Below, one piece after another: positions 24,563 to 33,223 of a DNA stretch of 64,000 nt. Every line of letters begins with the position of its first letter. The stretch's first letter is position 1. Made by a program: the position numbers and the translations under genes. The notes beneath the pieces are model-generated. The model was not told the DNA's origin. It made no database searches and saw nothing but the letters and a program-made list of their open reading frames with translations. This stretch comes from Mycolicibacterium thermoresistibile (lineage in GTDB: Bacteria; Actinomycetota; Actinomycetes; Mycobacteriales; Mycobacteriaceae): the NCBI RefSeq assembly GCF_900187065.1, contig NZ_LT906483.1, positions 744,001 through 808,000 of the forward strand, given 5' to 3'.

Positions 24563-25759
24563 ATGACGAACACCGATGTCCGACCGGACCGGCCGGGCGG
24601 GGCGACAGTCCGGGAGGGGCCGCAGGGCCTTCTCGGGTTCCGCCCGCTCAGCGGGTTGCGGACCACCGACGGGCGCCGGATCAGGGCCGGCATGCTGTTC
24701 CGCAGCGCCACACCGCAATTCGTGTCGGGGGCCGAGGCGCGTGCGTTCACCGACGCGACCGGACTGCGCACGATCGTCGATCTGCGCCTGCCGCACGAGG
24801 CGAAAGCCGAGGGCAGCGGCGGGTTCACCGACTGCGAGGTGCGGGTGATTAACTGCCCGTTCACGATCCGCCAGACGGTCGCCGCGGACTCCGCCGTGGC
24901 GCCGATGCCCGGTGCCGATCCGCTGATCGGCACGTACCTGCAGTACCTGCAGGACCGCTCGGCGTTCACCCGCATCGTGCAGGCGTTGTGCGGCACCGGC
25001 AGCACACCCGCGCTCATCCACTGCACGGTGGGCAAGGACCGCACCGGTGTGGCGTGCGCGATCCTGCTGGACGCGATCGGGGTGTTGCGCCACGACATCA
25101 GCTCCGACTATGTCGCCAAGGTCGACGATGTCAAGGAGATGATGAGCCGGCTCCGGGGGATGAAGAGCTACGGCGACGCCGTCGACGTCTATCCGCCCGA
25201 AGCGTACGAGGCGGTGCCCGCGACCATCCTGCGGTTCCTGGCGTGGGTGGACGTCATCTACGGCGGGGCGCGCGCCTACCTGCTGGCCAACGGAGTGACA
25301 GACGACCAACTCGACGCATTCGCCCAACGAATTCTCGAACAAGACGAAGGAGATGTCATGGCGGAGGTTTCCCACTCGATCGTCCTCAACGCCTCGGTGG
25401 AGGACACCTGGAAGGTGGTCGGCGACGTCGGCAACGTGCACAAATGGGTGCCGGCGATCGCGTCCACCCGGATGGACGGCGACGTCCGGATCGCGACGTT
25501 CGCCGACGGCGGCGGTGAGGCCCGGGAGCGGATCGTGTCGCACAGCGACGCGGACCGGACCTACACCTACTCGTACCTGGAGGGCCCGATACCGCTCGAC
25601 GAGTACACCTCCACGTTGACCGTCAGCCCCCACCACGACGGTCCGGGGGCCTTCGTCAGCTGGACGGCGACCCTGCAGGCCGCCCCGGAGGTGGTGGCGA
25701 GCATCGATGAGCTGTACCGCACCAGCCTGGCCGAACTCAAGGAGATCCTCGAGGGATGA
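24563..25759 (+). CDS. Tyrosine-phosphatase-like / SRPBCC fusion protein
   Basis: A 398-residue fusion. Residues about 20-260 form a dual-specificity/tyrosine-phosphatase-like domain (FRSATPQF, VDLRLPHEA, catalytic loop HCTVGKDRTGVA). Residues 266-398 form an SRPBCC (START-like) ligand-binding domain (MAEVSHSIVLNASVEDTWKVVGDVGNVHKWVP). In the linker, GAAGGAG lies 5 nt before the in-frame ATG at 25358, so the SRPBCC part may also be made on its own. Starts 17 bp after the thiolase. Substrates are unknown; a phosphatase acting on a phosphorylated intermediate, plus a hydrophobic-ligand domain, would fit the locus. Confidence 0.75.
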   Translation: MTNTDVRPDRPGGATVREGPQGLLGFRPLSGLRTTDGRRIRAGMLFRSATPQFVSGAEARAFTDATGLRTIVDLRLPHEAKAEGSGGFTDCEVRVINCPFTIRQTVAADSAVAPMPGADPLIGTYLQYLQDRSAFTRIVQALCGTGSTPALIHCTVGKDRTGVACAILLDAIGVLRHDISSDYVAKVDDVKEMMSRLRGMKSYGDAVDVYPPEAYEAVPATILRFLAWVDVIYGGARAYLLANGVTDDQLDAFAQRILEQDEGDVMAEVSHSIVLNASVEDTWKVVGDVGNVHKWVPAIASTRMDGDVRIATFADGGGEARERIVSHSDADRTYTYSYLEGPIPLDEYTSTLTVSPHHDGPGAFVSWTATLQAAPEVVASIDELYRTSLAELKEILEG

Positions 25760-25805
25760 CCTGATCCGCGGCGTCCGGGTCGCCGTGATCGGGTATGAAG
25801 GGAGC

Positions 25806-26897
25806 GTGGCGGTCGGCCGGATACGGCGCACCACGGTGCGTGCGGCGGTGGCGCTGATGTGCTTGGCGCTGCTGGCCGCGGCGTGCGACGGGGAGGCGGT
25901 ACCGGCGCCGCCCGCCCCACCTGAACAGCCCCCCGCCCAGACCGGCGAGTCGGGTGCGCGCGACGTCGTCACCGACCTCGGGGTGCCGTGGGGGATCGCG
26001 TTCCTGCCCGACGGCTCGGCGTTGATCGCCGAACGTGACAGCGGGATGATCAAGCAGTTGTCCGAACCCGGCGTCGTCCGAGACGTCGGTGCCGTGGAGG
26101 GAGTGGCGGCGCGCGGCGAGGGCGGACTGCTGGGGCTCGCCACGGCCGGTGACACGGTGTTCGCCTACCACACCACCGCCACCGACAACCGGGTGGTGCG
26201 GATGGACTTCGACGGTCAGGCGCTCGGCCCGCCGGCGCCGATCCTCACCGGCATCCCCACCGGTGGCTCCCGGCACGACGGCGGCCGGATCGCGTTCGGC
26301 CCGGACGGCAGGCTCTACGTCGCCACCGGCGAGATCGGCGACCCGCCGCTGGCGCAGGACCGCTCCTCACTGGCCGGCAAGATCCTACGGATCAACCCGG
26401 ACGGGTCGATTCCCGCCGACAACCCCGACCCGCAATCGCCGGTGTGGTCGTTCGGACACCGCAATGTCCAAGGGCTGGCGTGGGATCCGGGCGGACGGCT
26501 GTGGGCCACCGAGTACGGAGCCGACACCTGGGACGAGCTCAACCTGATCGAACCGGGTGGCAACTACGGGTGGCCCGTCGCCGAAGGCAGGCAGGAGATG
26601 CCGGGGATGATCGACCCCGTGCTGCAATGGCGGCCGGCCGAGGCGTCACCGTCCGGGCTGGCCTTCTGGGACGGCGCGCTGTGGATCGCCAACCTGCGCG
26701 GTCAGCGGCTGCTCGAGGTCCCGGTCCGCGCCGACGGTGAACTCGGCGAACCGGTGTCGCGGTTCGTCGGCGAGTACGGACGGCTGCGCACCGTGGTCGC
26801 GGCGCCGGACGGATCGCTGTGGTTCACCACCAGCAACCGCGACGGCCGCGGCGTGCCGCGGTCCGGAGATGACCGGATCCTGCGGTACCGGCGCTGA
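25806..26897 (+). CDS. Lipoprotein, PQQ-dependent sugar dehydrogenase (GSDH) family
   Basis: A 363-residue secreted beta-propeller. The N-terminus has Arg residues, a hydrophobic stretch and an LLAAAC lipobox-like end, so it is probably a lipoprotein on the outer face of the membrane. A Pro-rich linker follows. The propeller includes LGVPWGIAFLPDGSALIAER, GSRHDGGRIAFGPDGRLYVATG and FGHRNVQGLAWDPGG, which carry the His/Arg positions typical of soluble glucose/sorbosone dehydrogenases. I prefer GTG 25806 (GAAGGGAG just upstream) over earlier frame extensions. Relatives in mycobacteria are common and mostly uncharacterised. It converges on the thiolase at 26942, with only 44 bp and no strong hairpin between. 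Confidence 0.75.
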   Translation: MAVGRIRRTTVRAAVALMCLALLAAACDGEAVPAPPAPPEQPPAQTGESGARDVVTDLGVPWGIAFLPDGSALIAERDSGMIKQLSEPGVVRDVGAVEGVAARGEGGLLGLATAGDTVFAYHTTATDNRVVRMDFDGQALGPPAPILTGIPTGGSRHDGGRIAFGPDGRLYVATGEIGDPPLAQDRSSLAGKILRINPDGSIPADNPDPQSPVWSFGHRNVQGLAWDPGGRLWATEYGADTWDELNLIEPGGNYGWPVAEGRQEMPGMIDPVLQWRPAEASPSGLAFWDGALWIANLRGQRLLEVPVRADGELGEPVSRFVGEYGRLRTVVAAPDGSLWFTTSNRDGRGVPRSGDDRILRYRR

Positions 26898-26941
26898 GCG
26901 GTTGTCGGCCCCTCGGCGCCGATACCCGGATCGTGTTGCGA

Positions 26942-28138
26942 TCAGGCCGTTCTGAGGTTCTCGATCAGCGTGGCGTTCGCCATGCCGCCGCCCTCGCACA
27001 TGACCTGCAGCCCGTAGCGGTGCCCGCTCGTCACGAGCCCGTGCACCATCGTCGCCATCAGCCTGGTACCGGACGCGCCGAGCGGGTGCCCGAGGGCGAT
27101 GGCGCCGCCCAACGGGTTGAGGCGTGCGTCGTCCACGCCGGTCTCGTGCTGCCATGCCAGGGCGACGGAGGCGAACGCCTCATTGACCTCGAAATGTCCG
27201 ATCTCATCCAGACCGACCCCACTGCGTTGCACGATCCGATCGGTCGCGGGGATGGGGCCGGTCAACATCATCAGCGGATCGTCGCCGACGACGGCGAACG
27301 AGTGGAAGCGGGCGAGGGGTTCCAGCCCCAGCTCGTTGGCCTTGGCCTCACTCATGATCAGCGCCGCACTGGCGCCGTCGGACAGCTGCGAGGAGTTCCC
27401 GGCCGTCACGTGCCAGCCGATCTGCGGGTAGCGTTCGGCCAGTTCGGCGGAGTGGAACGAGGACCGGAGCTTGGCGAGGGCTTCCACCGTGGTGCCGGGG
27501 CGGATGGTCTCGTCGGCCTCGATCGGTGCGTCGCCTGCCGGAGTCCGCACCGGCACGATCTCGTTCCCGAACGCGCCGCGGTCAACTGCCTCGGCGGCAC
27601 GCTGGTGTGATCGCGCGGCGTAGGCGTCCAGCGTCTCCCGGTCGAACTTCCATCTCGCGGCGATCAGCTCGGCGGAGATGCCCTGGGCCACCAGGCCGGG
27701 CGCATACCGTTGCTGCACCGACGGGCCGTGTGGGTCCTTGCCCATCCGGGCCGAACCCATCGGCACCCGGCTCATCGACTCGATCCCGCCGACGACCGCG
27801 ATGTCATACGCCCCGGCGATGATCGCCTGCGCACCGAAGTGCGCGGCCTGCTGGCTGGATCCGCATCGGCGGTCGATGGTTGCCGAGGGGACGTGCTCGG
27901 GGAAACCGGCGGCCAGCCAGGCGAACCGTCCGGGGCACCCGGCCTGTTCGGCGGCTTGACTCACACACCCGATGAGGACGTCGTCCACGGCACCGGGGTC
28001 GACGGCGGGATTGCGCTCGAACAGCCCGGTCAGCACCTGGGCGAGCAGTTCGACGGGATGGATCTCGGACAGTGCGCCACCGGGTTTGCCCCGGCCCACC
28101 GGGGATCTCACCGCATCCACGATGACTGCGTCGGCCAT
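26942..28138 (-). CDS. Acetyl-CoA acetyltransferase (thiolase, FadA family)
   Basis: A 398-residue classical degradative thiolase. The catalytic Cys is in TIDRRCGSSQQA, NEAFAS carries the conserved Asn, GGAIALGHPLGASG holds the His, and VMCEGGGMANA holds the second Cys near the C-terminus. It catalyses thiolytic removal of acetyl- or propionyl-CoA at the end of a beta-oxidation round. The ATG at 28138 has AGGAGG right upstream; the longer open frame runs through operator sequences and is not coding. Divergent from the CoA-transferase-like operon, with two palindromic operators in the shared 89-bp spacer. Confidence 0.9.
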   Translation of the reverse strand: MADAVIVDAVRSPVGRGKPGGALSEIHPVELLAQVLTGLFERNPAVDPGAVDDVLIGCVSQAAEQAGCPGRFAWLAAGFPEHVPSATIDRRCGSSQQAAHFGAQAIIAGAYDIAVVGGIESMSRVPMGSARMGKDPHGPSVQQRYAPGLVAQGISAELIAARWKFDRETLDAYAARSHQRAAEAVDRGAFGNEIVPVRTPAGDAPIEADETIRPGTTVEALAKLRSSFHSAELAERYPQIGWHVTAGNSSQLSDGASAALIMSEAKANELGLEPLARFHSFAVVGDDPLMMLTGPIPATDRIVQRSGVGLDEIGHFEVNEAFASVALAWQHETGVDDARLNPLGGAIALGHPLGASGTRLMATMVHGLVTSGHRYGLQVMCEGGGMANATLIENLRTA

Positions 28139-28163
28139 GGTTCCTCCTGATCGTTGAACAAAA

Positions 28164-28179
28164 CCTACGCAGCAGTATG
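28164..28179. promoter_or_regulatory. TetR-type palindromic operator, site 1
   Basis: CCTACGCAGCAGTATG, matching the regulon consensus CMTACYNNGTAGTATG with one weak arm. Lies in the divergent promoter region of the thiolase (minus) and the CoA-transferase-like operon (plus). Confidence 0.55.
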
Positions 28180-28202
28180 CACATACCGGTTGGACAATGG
28201 AA

Positions 28203-28218
28203 CCTACCCGGTAGTATG
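28203..28218. promoter_or_regulatory. TetR-type palindromic operator, site 2
   Basis: CCTACCCGGTAGTATG, a strong match with a perfect inner CTACC/GGTAG palindrome. It overlaps a -10-like TATGCT (28215-28220) just before the ATG at 28228, so a bound repressor would block RNA polymerase. Confidence 0.65.
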
Positions 28219-28227
28219 CTTTGCGGC

Positions 28228-29013
28228 ATGGTTCCGGATGCTGGCGGGCAGATGCCTGCTCTCGTCGATGTCTTGGCGCTGGGCGCACGGGAATTCGATG
28301 GTGTCTCATGGGTGTTCACCGGTTTCAACCTGCCGGTCCTGGCCGCCCGGGTGGCCCGCCGGCGGGCCGGTTCGGACTTCGTCCAACTCCTCGAGGCCGG
28401 GGCCGCGCTCGACCGGGATACCGAGGAACTCGTCACCAGCACCACCGACTTCCACGCCTACGCCGACGTGACGTGCTACCGGGGCAACACCCCGGACGTC
28501 CTGCTCACGCTGATCCCGAGGTGCGATCTCGTGGTGCTCGACGGGGCCACCATCGACCTGCGGGGCCGCACCAACGCCCACGCGATCGGGCCGACCCGCC
28601 ATCCCCGGGTGCGGCTGCCCGGTGCCGGCGGCGCGCCCGACGCCGCGGCCCGCGCCCGGGATCTGCTCTTCCTCAACGCCAGTGATGATCTGCGCCGCAT
28701 CTGCGCCCAGGTCGAACATGTCTCCACCAGTCCGGCGGCAGCCCGGCGAGTCCGGCTGGTCACCCGGTGGGGCATTCTGCGACTCGGTGCGCACCCGGCG
28801 TTCGAGGCGATCCTGGACGGCCCCGGCGTCGACACCGCCGTCGACCATCTGGCGGACCTCGGCGTCGACGCCGGCGCGGCCGCCGACGCCGCACCACTGG
28901 GCGATGAGGAGCGCGCCGATGCGATCGCGGTGCTCCATGAGGCGGCCGGAAAGGGTTACCAGGCTGCGGCACAGGCCGTGGCAAAGCTTCCGACACCCGT
29001 AGGACATCGGTGA
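28228..29013 (+). CDS. CoA-transferase-family protein, beta-like subunit (IpdB-like)
   Basis: A 261-residue member of the family that includes glutaconate CoA-transferase beta chains and the steroid-ring hydrolase subunit IpdB. It has no visible catalytic Glu in the EXG motif of true transferases. IpdAB opens the last steroid ring by hydrolysis, and these proteins look like paralogues. The ATG at 28228 lies about 10 nt after the operator and lacks a ribosome site, which suggests a leaderless or near-leaderless mRNA; an internal ATG at 28252 is an alternative start. Ends in a GTGA overlap with its partner subunit. Confidence 0.65.
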   Translation: MVPDAGGQMPALVDVLALGAREFDGVSWVFTGFNLPVLAARVARRRAGSDFVQLLEAGAALDRDTEELVTSTTDFHAYADVTCYRGNTPDVLLTLIPRCDLVVLDGATIDLRGRTNAHAIGPTRHPRVRLPGAGGAPDAAARARDLLFLNASDDLRRICAQVEHVSTSPAAARRVRLVTRWGILRLGAHPAFEAILDGPGVDTAVDHLADLGVDAGAAADAAPLGDEERADAIAVLHEAAGKGYQAAAQAVAKLPTPVGHR

Positions 29014-29831
29014 GGCCTGCTGTGACTCCACCCATTTTGAGTGTCGCGGACGCGGTCCGCGAGTACGTGCACGACGGTTCGTGCGTCTATGTGGGCAACT
29101 TCGGCGCCCAGCTGTACGGCGTCGCCCACGAGATCATCCGGCAGCGCCGCCGGTATCTGCACATGGTGGCGGGATCCGGCGGCATCATGCTCGACCAGCT
29201 GCTCGGCGCCGGCGTGGTGTCGACCGCGACCTTCGCGCATTGCTGGAACGCGATCGGGCCGGCGCCGGCATGGAACTTCCGCCGGCTCGCCGAGAGCGGT
29301 GCGAACCCGGTTCGGCTGCGGGAGGTCAGCCTCGGCATCCTCGGCGCCGCGCTGCAGGCCGGGGCGTGGCGGGTGCCGTTCGCGCCGGTCGACATCCCAG
29401 CCGAGACGGGATACCGCGCCGAGGACTGGACCGACGGGATGCTCGCCACGGTGTCGTCGCCGTTCGGGGAGGCGACCGTGGTCGAGGCGATCACACCGGA
29501 CATCGCCTTCGTCCACGTGGACCGCGTCGACACCCGCGGCAACGGGGTCATCGACGGCCCCCACGGCGAGGCGGTCATCGCCGCGCACGCAGCCCGCCGT
29601 ACGGTTCTGGTCAGTGAGGAGATCACCGACCCCGCAACCTCGATCGGTGAGGCGTCCATCCCCGGGGTGCTCGTCTCGGCGATCGTGGTGGCCCCGGGAT
29701 CGGTACGCCCCGACGGCACCTCCCGGGGATATCCGCGGGAGGTCGAGGCCTTCGCGGGCTACTCCGCGGCGGCCGCATCCCAGGATGGTTTCGCATCGTG
29801 GTTGCGCCGGACCCTGGCGGAGCTACCGTGA
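29010..29831 (+). CDS. CoA-transferase-family protein, alpha-like subunit (IpdA-like)
   Basis: A 273-residue partner of the previous gene, resembling the alpha chain of glutaconate CoA-transferase and IpdA (YVGNFGAQLYGVAHEIIRQ, VAGSGGIMLDQLLGAG, ITPDIAFVHVDRVDTRGNG). The heterodimer would act on a cyclic or dicarboxylic CoA thioester, either moving CoA or hydrolytically opening a ring. GTG 29010 overlaps the upstream stop; a second GTG at 29022 is possible. Followed by the acyl-CoA dehydrogenases in the same operon. Confidence 0.65.
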   Translation: MRPAVTPPILSVADAVREYVHDGSCVYVGNFGAQLYGVAHEIIRQRRRYLHMVAGSGGIMLDQLLGAGVVSTATFAHCWNAIGPAPAWNFRRLAESGANPVRLREVSLGILGAALQAGAWRVPFAPVDIPAETGYRAEDWTDGMLATVSSPFGEATVVEAITPDIAFVHVDRVDTRGNGVIDGPHGEAVIAAHAARRTVLVSEEITDPATSIGEASIPGVLVSAIVVAPGSVRPDGTSRGYPREVEAFAGYSAAAASQDGFASWLRRTLAELP

Positions 29832-29876
29832 TCCGCGCCGCGTCACGCTCGGCTTTCACCCTTTCAGGAGGAATCG

Positions 29877-30926
29877 GTGCACTTCGCGCTGTCTGAGGAC
29901 CAGCAGTTCCTGCAGAAAACCGCCGAGGACATCGGCGGCCAGTTGTTCGGCGACGAGCAGGTGCGGTCGGCGCTCACCGACGACGGCGCGCTGCGCTCCC
30001 GGGCGTGGCAGGAGCTCGCATCACTGGATCTGCTCGGCCTGCTGGTCCCCGAGGACTGTGGCGGCGCGGGTGGATCGTTGACCGACGCCTGCCTGGTCGC
30101 GGAGGCCCTCGGGCGGCGCATCGCCCCGGTGCCCTATGTGAGCACCGCCATCGCCGCGGCCGCGCTTCTCGTCCACGGCGGCGGCGACCGACAGGTGCTC
30201 GCCGACCTGTGCAGCGGAGCTCCGGTGGGCGTGTTGCTCGATGCCGAACTCGACTGGCCGGAGCGGGAGGCGTCGGTCTCGTTCGGCTGGGGTCCGGGTG
30301 CCCGCGGGGTGGCCGTCGTGGACCGCGACCGGGTGGACGCCGTCGAGCTGTCCGGCGCCGGCGTGATCGAAGGGGTCGATCCGTTGCACCCGGTGTACGG
30401 TGTGGACCGGGTCGATGTGGTGCCGGGCGACTCCGGGGGACTGCGACGGGCCCGGGCCATCGCCTGGGTCGGGGCCGCGGCCGCGTTGACCGGCATCGCC
30501 GACGGTGCGCTACGGCAGGCCGTGGAGTACGCCAAGCAACGAGAGCAGTACGGCCGCCCCATCGGTTCGTTCCAGGCGATTCAGCACATCTGCGCGGACA
30601 TGCTCGTCGCCGTCGAGACGGCACGGTCGGTCACCTACGGCGCGTCCTGGGAGGTCGAACATGCCCCGATCGAACAAGCGGAGCGGATCGGCGCGGCAGC
30701 GAAGGCCCACGCCGCCACCGCGGCGATCCGCACCTGCGAGAACGGCATTCAGGTGCTCGGTGGTATCGGCGTGACCTGGGAACACGACGCTCATCTCCGG
30801 TTGCGCACAGCACACACCTTCGCCGACGTCTTCGGCGACGTCACCCGGCCGCTGCAGCTCTTGGCGGCCACTGCTTTCGACTCCGCGGCTCGCGGCGCCA
30901 CTGCCGCCGATGCCGGAACCGTCTGA
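29877..30926 (+). CDS. Acyl-CoA dehydrogenase-family subunit, beta-like (heteromeric ACAD)
   Basis: A 349-residue ACAD homologue, shorter than the ~380-400 residues of homomeric enzymes, with a reduced middle domain and the C-terminal GGIGVTWEHDAHLRLR motif. In mycobacteria such shorter ACADs pair with a full-length partner to form alpha2beta2 enzymes for steroid side chains and rings. Its partner is probably the gene at 30939. GTG start with CAGGAGGAA upstream. FAD- and acyl-CoA-dependent desaturation is the expected reaction of the pair. Confidence 0.82.
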   Translation: MHFALSEDQQFLQKTAEDIGGQLFGDEQVRSALTDDGALRSRAWQELASLDLLGLLVPEDCGGAGGSLTDACLVAEALGRRIAPVPYVSTAIAAAALLVHGGGDRQVLADLCSGAPVGVLLDAELDWPEREASVSFGWGPGARGVAVVDRDRVDAVELSGAGVIEGVDPLHPVYGVDRVDVVPGDSGGLRRARAIAWVGAAAALTGIADGALRQAVEYAKQREQYGRPIGSFQAIQHICADMLVAVETARSVTYGASWEVEHAPIEQAERIGAAAKAHAATAAIRTCENGIQVLGGIGVTWEHDAHLRLRTAHTFADVFGDVTRPLQLLAATAFDSAARGATAADAGTV

Positions 30927-30938
30927 CGAGGAATTCCC

Positions 30939-32069
30939 ATGGATCTGCTTGATTCGCCGGCCGAAGCCGATTTCCGTGCCCGGCTGCGCGCCTGGCTGCG
31001 CGACAACGTGCCCGCCGAACCCGAACCGGCCGCGCTGGCCGACCGCTGGCCCGGGATGCGCGCCTTCCAGAAGAAGATGTATGAAGGCGGTTGGGTCGCG
31101 CTGTCCTGGCCGAAGGAATACGGCGGTCAGGGTCTGGGCCCGATGGAGGAGGCGATCCTCAGCGAGGAGCTCGGCCGCACCAACGCGCCGACCACCATCC
31201 CGGTCTCCCACCTGGGCCGGCCGATTCTCAGCCACGGGACCGAGGAACAGCGCAGGCGTTATCTGCCCCCGTTGCTCTCCGGTGACGAGATCTGGTGTCA
31301 GGGGTTCTCCGAACCGGGTGCCGGCTCCGATCTGGCGTCGTTGCGCACCAAGGCGGTTCGTGACGGCGACGACTACGTGATCACCGGTCACAAGACCTGG
31401 ACCAGCCTCGGCGCCTATGCCGATTACTGCCTCCTGCTGGCTCGCACCGATGACGCCGCGCCGCGGCATCGCGGCATCTCCGCCTTCATCCTCCCGCTCG
31501 ACCTCCCGGGGGTGGAGGTCCGGCCGATCGTGCTGGCCAACGGGGACGAGGAGTTCGCCGAGATCCACCTCGACGGGGCGCGGGTGCCCGCGGCGAACAT
31601 GCTGGGCGCGCCGACCGATGGTTGGAAGATCGCCATGGAGGTGGTGTCCTACGAACGTGGCGCGGTCGACATCGGATACCAGGCGAAGTTCGAGCATGCG
31701 TTCGCCGAACTCGTCACAGAGCTCGCCGACCGGCGTGACGATCCGGCCGTACTGCGGAGGATCGGCCGGATCGCCGCGAATCTGGAGGTGCTGCGTATGC
31801 ACAGCCTGCGGAGCCTGAGCGCCCGGGTGGCCGGGGGCGCGCCGGGGCCGGAGAGCTCCATCGACAAACTCCTCATGACCGAGGTCGAGCAGCATCTGAT
31901 GGGGGCGAGTCTCGAACTGCTGCGGGATCGCCGGGCGCATCCGCGCTCGGAGTGGTTCGACCGCTACCTCTACGGCCGCGCGGGCAGCATCTACGGCGGC
32001 TCGGCCCAGATCCAGAAGAACATCCTCGCCCAGCGCGTCCTGGGTCTGCCCCGGGAGCCGCAGGCATGA
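30939..32069 (+). CDS. Acyl-CoA dehydrogenase, alpha-like subunit
   Basis: A 376-residue ACAD with the FAD-contact motif GFSEPGAGSDLASLRT, the WTSLGAYADYCLLLART segment, and the C-terminal GSAQIQKNILAQRVLGL. It should form a heterotetramer with the shorter ACAD immediately upstream (12-bp gap). Expected reaction: alpha,beta-dehydrogenation of a CoA thioester, electrons passing to ETF. Its stop overlaps the next ACAD's ATG (ATGA). Confidence 0.85.
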   Translation: MDLLDSPAEADFRARLRAWLRDNVPAEPEPAALADRWPGMRAFQKKMYEGGWVALSWPKEYGGQGLGPMEEAILSEELGRTNAPTTIPVSHLGRPILSHGTEEQRRRYLPPLLSGDEIWCQGFSEPGAGSDLASLRTKAVRDGDDYVITGHKTWTSLGAYADYCLLLARTDDAAPRHRGISAFILPLDLPGVEVRPIVLANGDEEFAEIHLDGARVPAANMLGAPTDGWKIAMEVVSYERGAVDIGYQAKFEHAFAELVTELADRRDDPAVLRRIGRIAANLEVLRMHSLRSLSARVAGGAPGPESSIDKLLMTEVEQHLMGASLELLRDRRAHPRSEWFDRYLYGRAGSIYGGSAQIQKNILAQRVLGLPREPQA

Positions 32070-33223
32070 CCGCCGTGGAACGGCTGCCGGCGTCCGCCCC
32101 GGTCGAGGTGGCGCCGGAACTGCGGGCGGAGGTCCGCGAATTCCTCGACGAGGAGCGTGCCGCCGGCCGGTTCACCCCCCGCTGCGATGCCTGGCTGGTC
32201 GGGTGGGATCCGGAGTTCAGCAGGAGACTGGCGGGCCGGGGCTGGCTCGGGATGACACTCCCGGCACGCTACGGCGGTCACGAACGGTCCACGCTCGAGC
32301 GCTATGTCGTCACCGAGGAGCTGCTGGCGGCCGGCGCTCCGGTGGCCGCACACTGGATCGCCGACCGGCAGATCGGTCCCTCGCTGCTGCGTTACGGCAC
32401 AGAGGCACAACGTAATCGGTTCCTGCCCGCCATCGCGCGGGGGGAGTGCTTCTTCGGCATCGGGATGAGCGAACCGGACTCGGGTTCCGACCTGGCCTCG
32501 GTGCGGACCAAGGCCACCCGGGTCGACGGCGGCTGGCGCATCGACGGCACCAAGATCTGGACCAGCGGCGCGCACCGGGCCCATGCCTTCTTCGTGCTCG
32601 CGCGCAGTACACCGTTGGCAGAATCACCGAGCCGCCACGCCGGGCTGTCCCAGTTCATCGTGCTGCTCGATTCGCCCGGGGTCGAGATCCGGCCGATCCC
32701 GCTGTTGACCGGCGAGCACCACTTCAACGAGGTGCACCTCGACGGGGTGTTCGTCCCGGACGACATGGTGCTGGGCGAGATCGGCGAGGGCTGGCGTCAG
32801 GTCACCTCCGAACTGGCCTTCGAGCGCAGCGGCCCGGAACGGTTCCTGTCGACGTTTCCCCTGCTGACCACGCTGGTGGATGAACTCGCCCGACGGGGTG
32901 ACCGGGGCAGCGGCACCGAGATCGGGAAGTTGATCGCACGGTTGTGGACGCTGCGGCGAATGTCGCTGGCAATCGCGGTGTCGCTGGCCGACGGTGTGGC
33001 GCAGGAAGTGCCTGCTGCGCTCGTGAAGGATCTGGGCACCCGGTTCGAGAACGAGATCGTCACCGCCGCACAACTTCTGCTCGACCTCGAGCCGGATCCG
33101 GGTGGAGAGGGTCTGCCGAGGTTGCTGGCCGAGGCGGTGTTGCAGGCGCCGGGCTTCACGATCCGGGGTGGAACGAGTGAGGTGCTGCGATCGATGGTGG
33201 CGCGAGGGATGGGACTGCGGTGA
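32066..33223 (+). CDS. Acyl-CoA dehydrogenase, alpha-like subunit (second pair)
   Basis: A 385-residue ACAD (GMSEPDSGSDLASVRT, DGTKIWTSGAHRAHAFFVLAR, GGTSEVLRSMVARGMGLR). Coupled by a 4-nt overlap to the gene before and by GTGA to the shorter ACAD after, giving two consecutive heteromeric pairs in one operon. Two pairs suggest two different dehydrogenation steps, or two substrates, in the same degradation route. Confidence 0.85.
   Translation: MTAVERLPASAPVEVAPELRAEVREFLDEERAAGRFTPRCDAWLVGWDPEFSRRLAGRGWLGMTLPARYGGHERSTLERYVVTEELLAAGAPVAAHWIADRQIGPSLLRYGTEAQRNRFLPAIARGECFFGIGMSEPDSGSDLASVRTKATRVDGGWRIDGTKIWTSGAHRAHAFFVLARSTPLAESPSRHAGLSQFIVLLDSPGVEIRPIPLLTGEHHFNEVHLDGVFVPDDMVLGEIGEGWRQVTSELAFERSGPERFLSTFPLLTTLVDELARRGDRGSGTEIGKLIARLWTLRRMSLAIAVSLADGVAQEVPAALVKDLGTRFENEIVTAAQLLLDLEPDPGGEGLPRLLAEAVLQAPGFTIRGGTSEVLRSMVARGMGLR

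Noticed and set aside
28139..28309. 57-residue N-terminal extension of the thiolase
   Set aside because: It would be encoded by the operator/promoter region; ATG 28138 has AGGAGG upstream and begins at the normal thiolase N-terminus.
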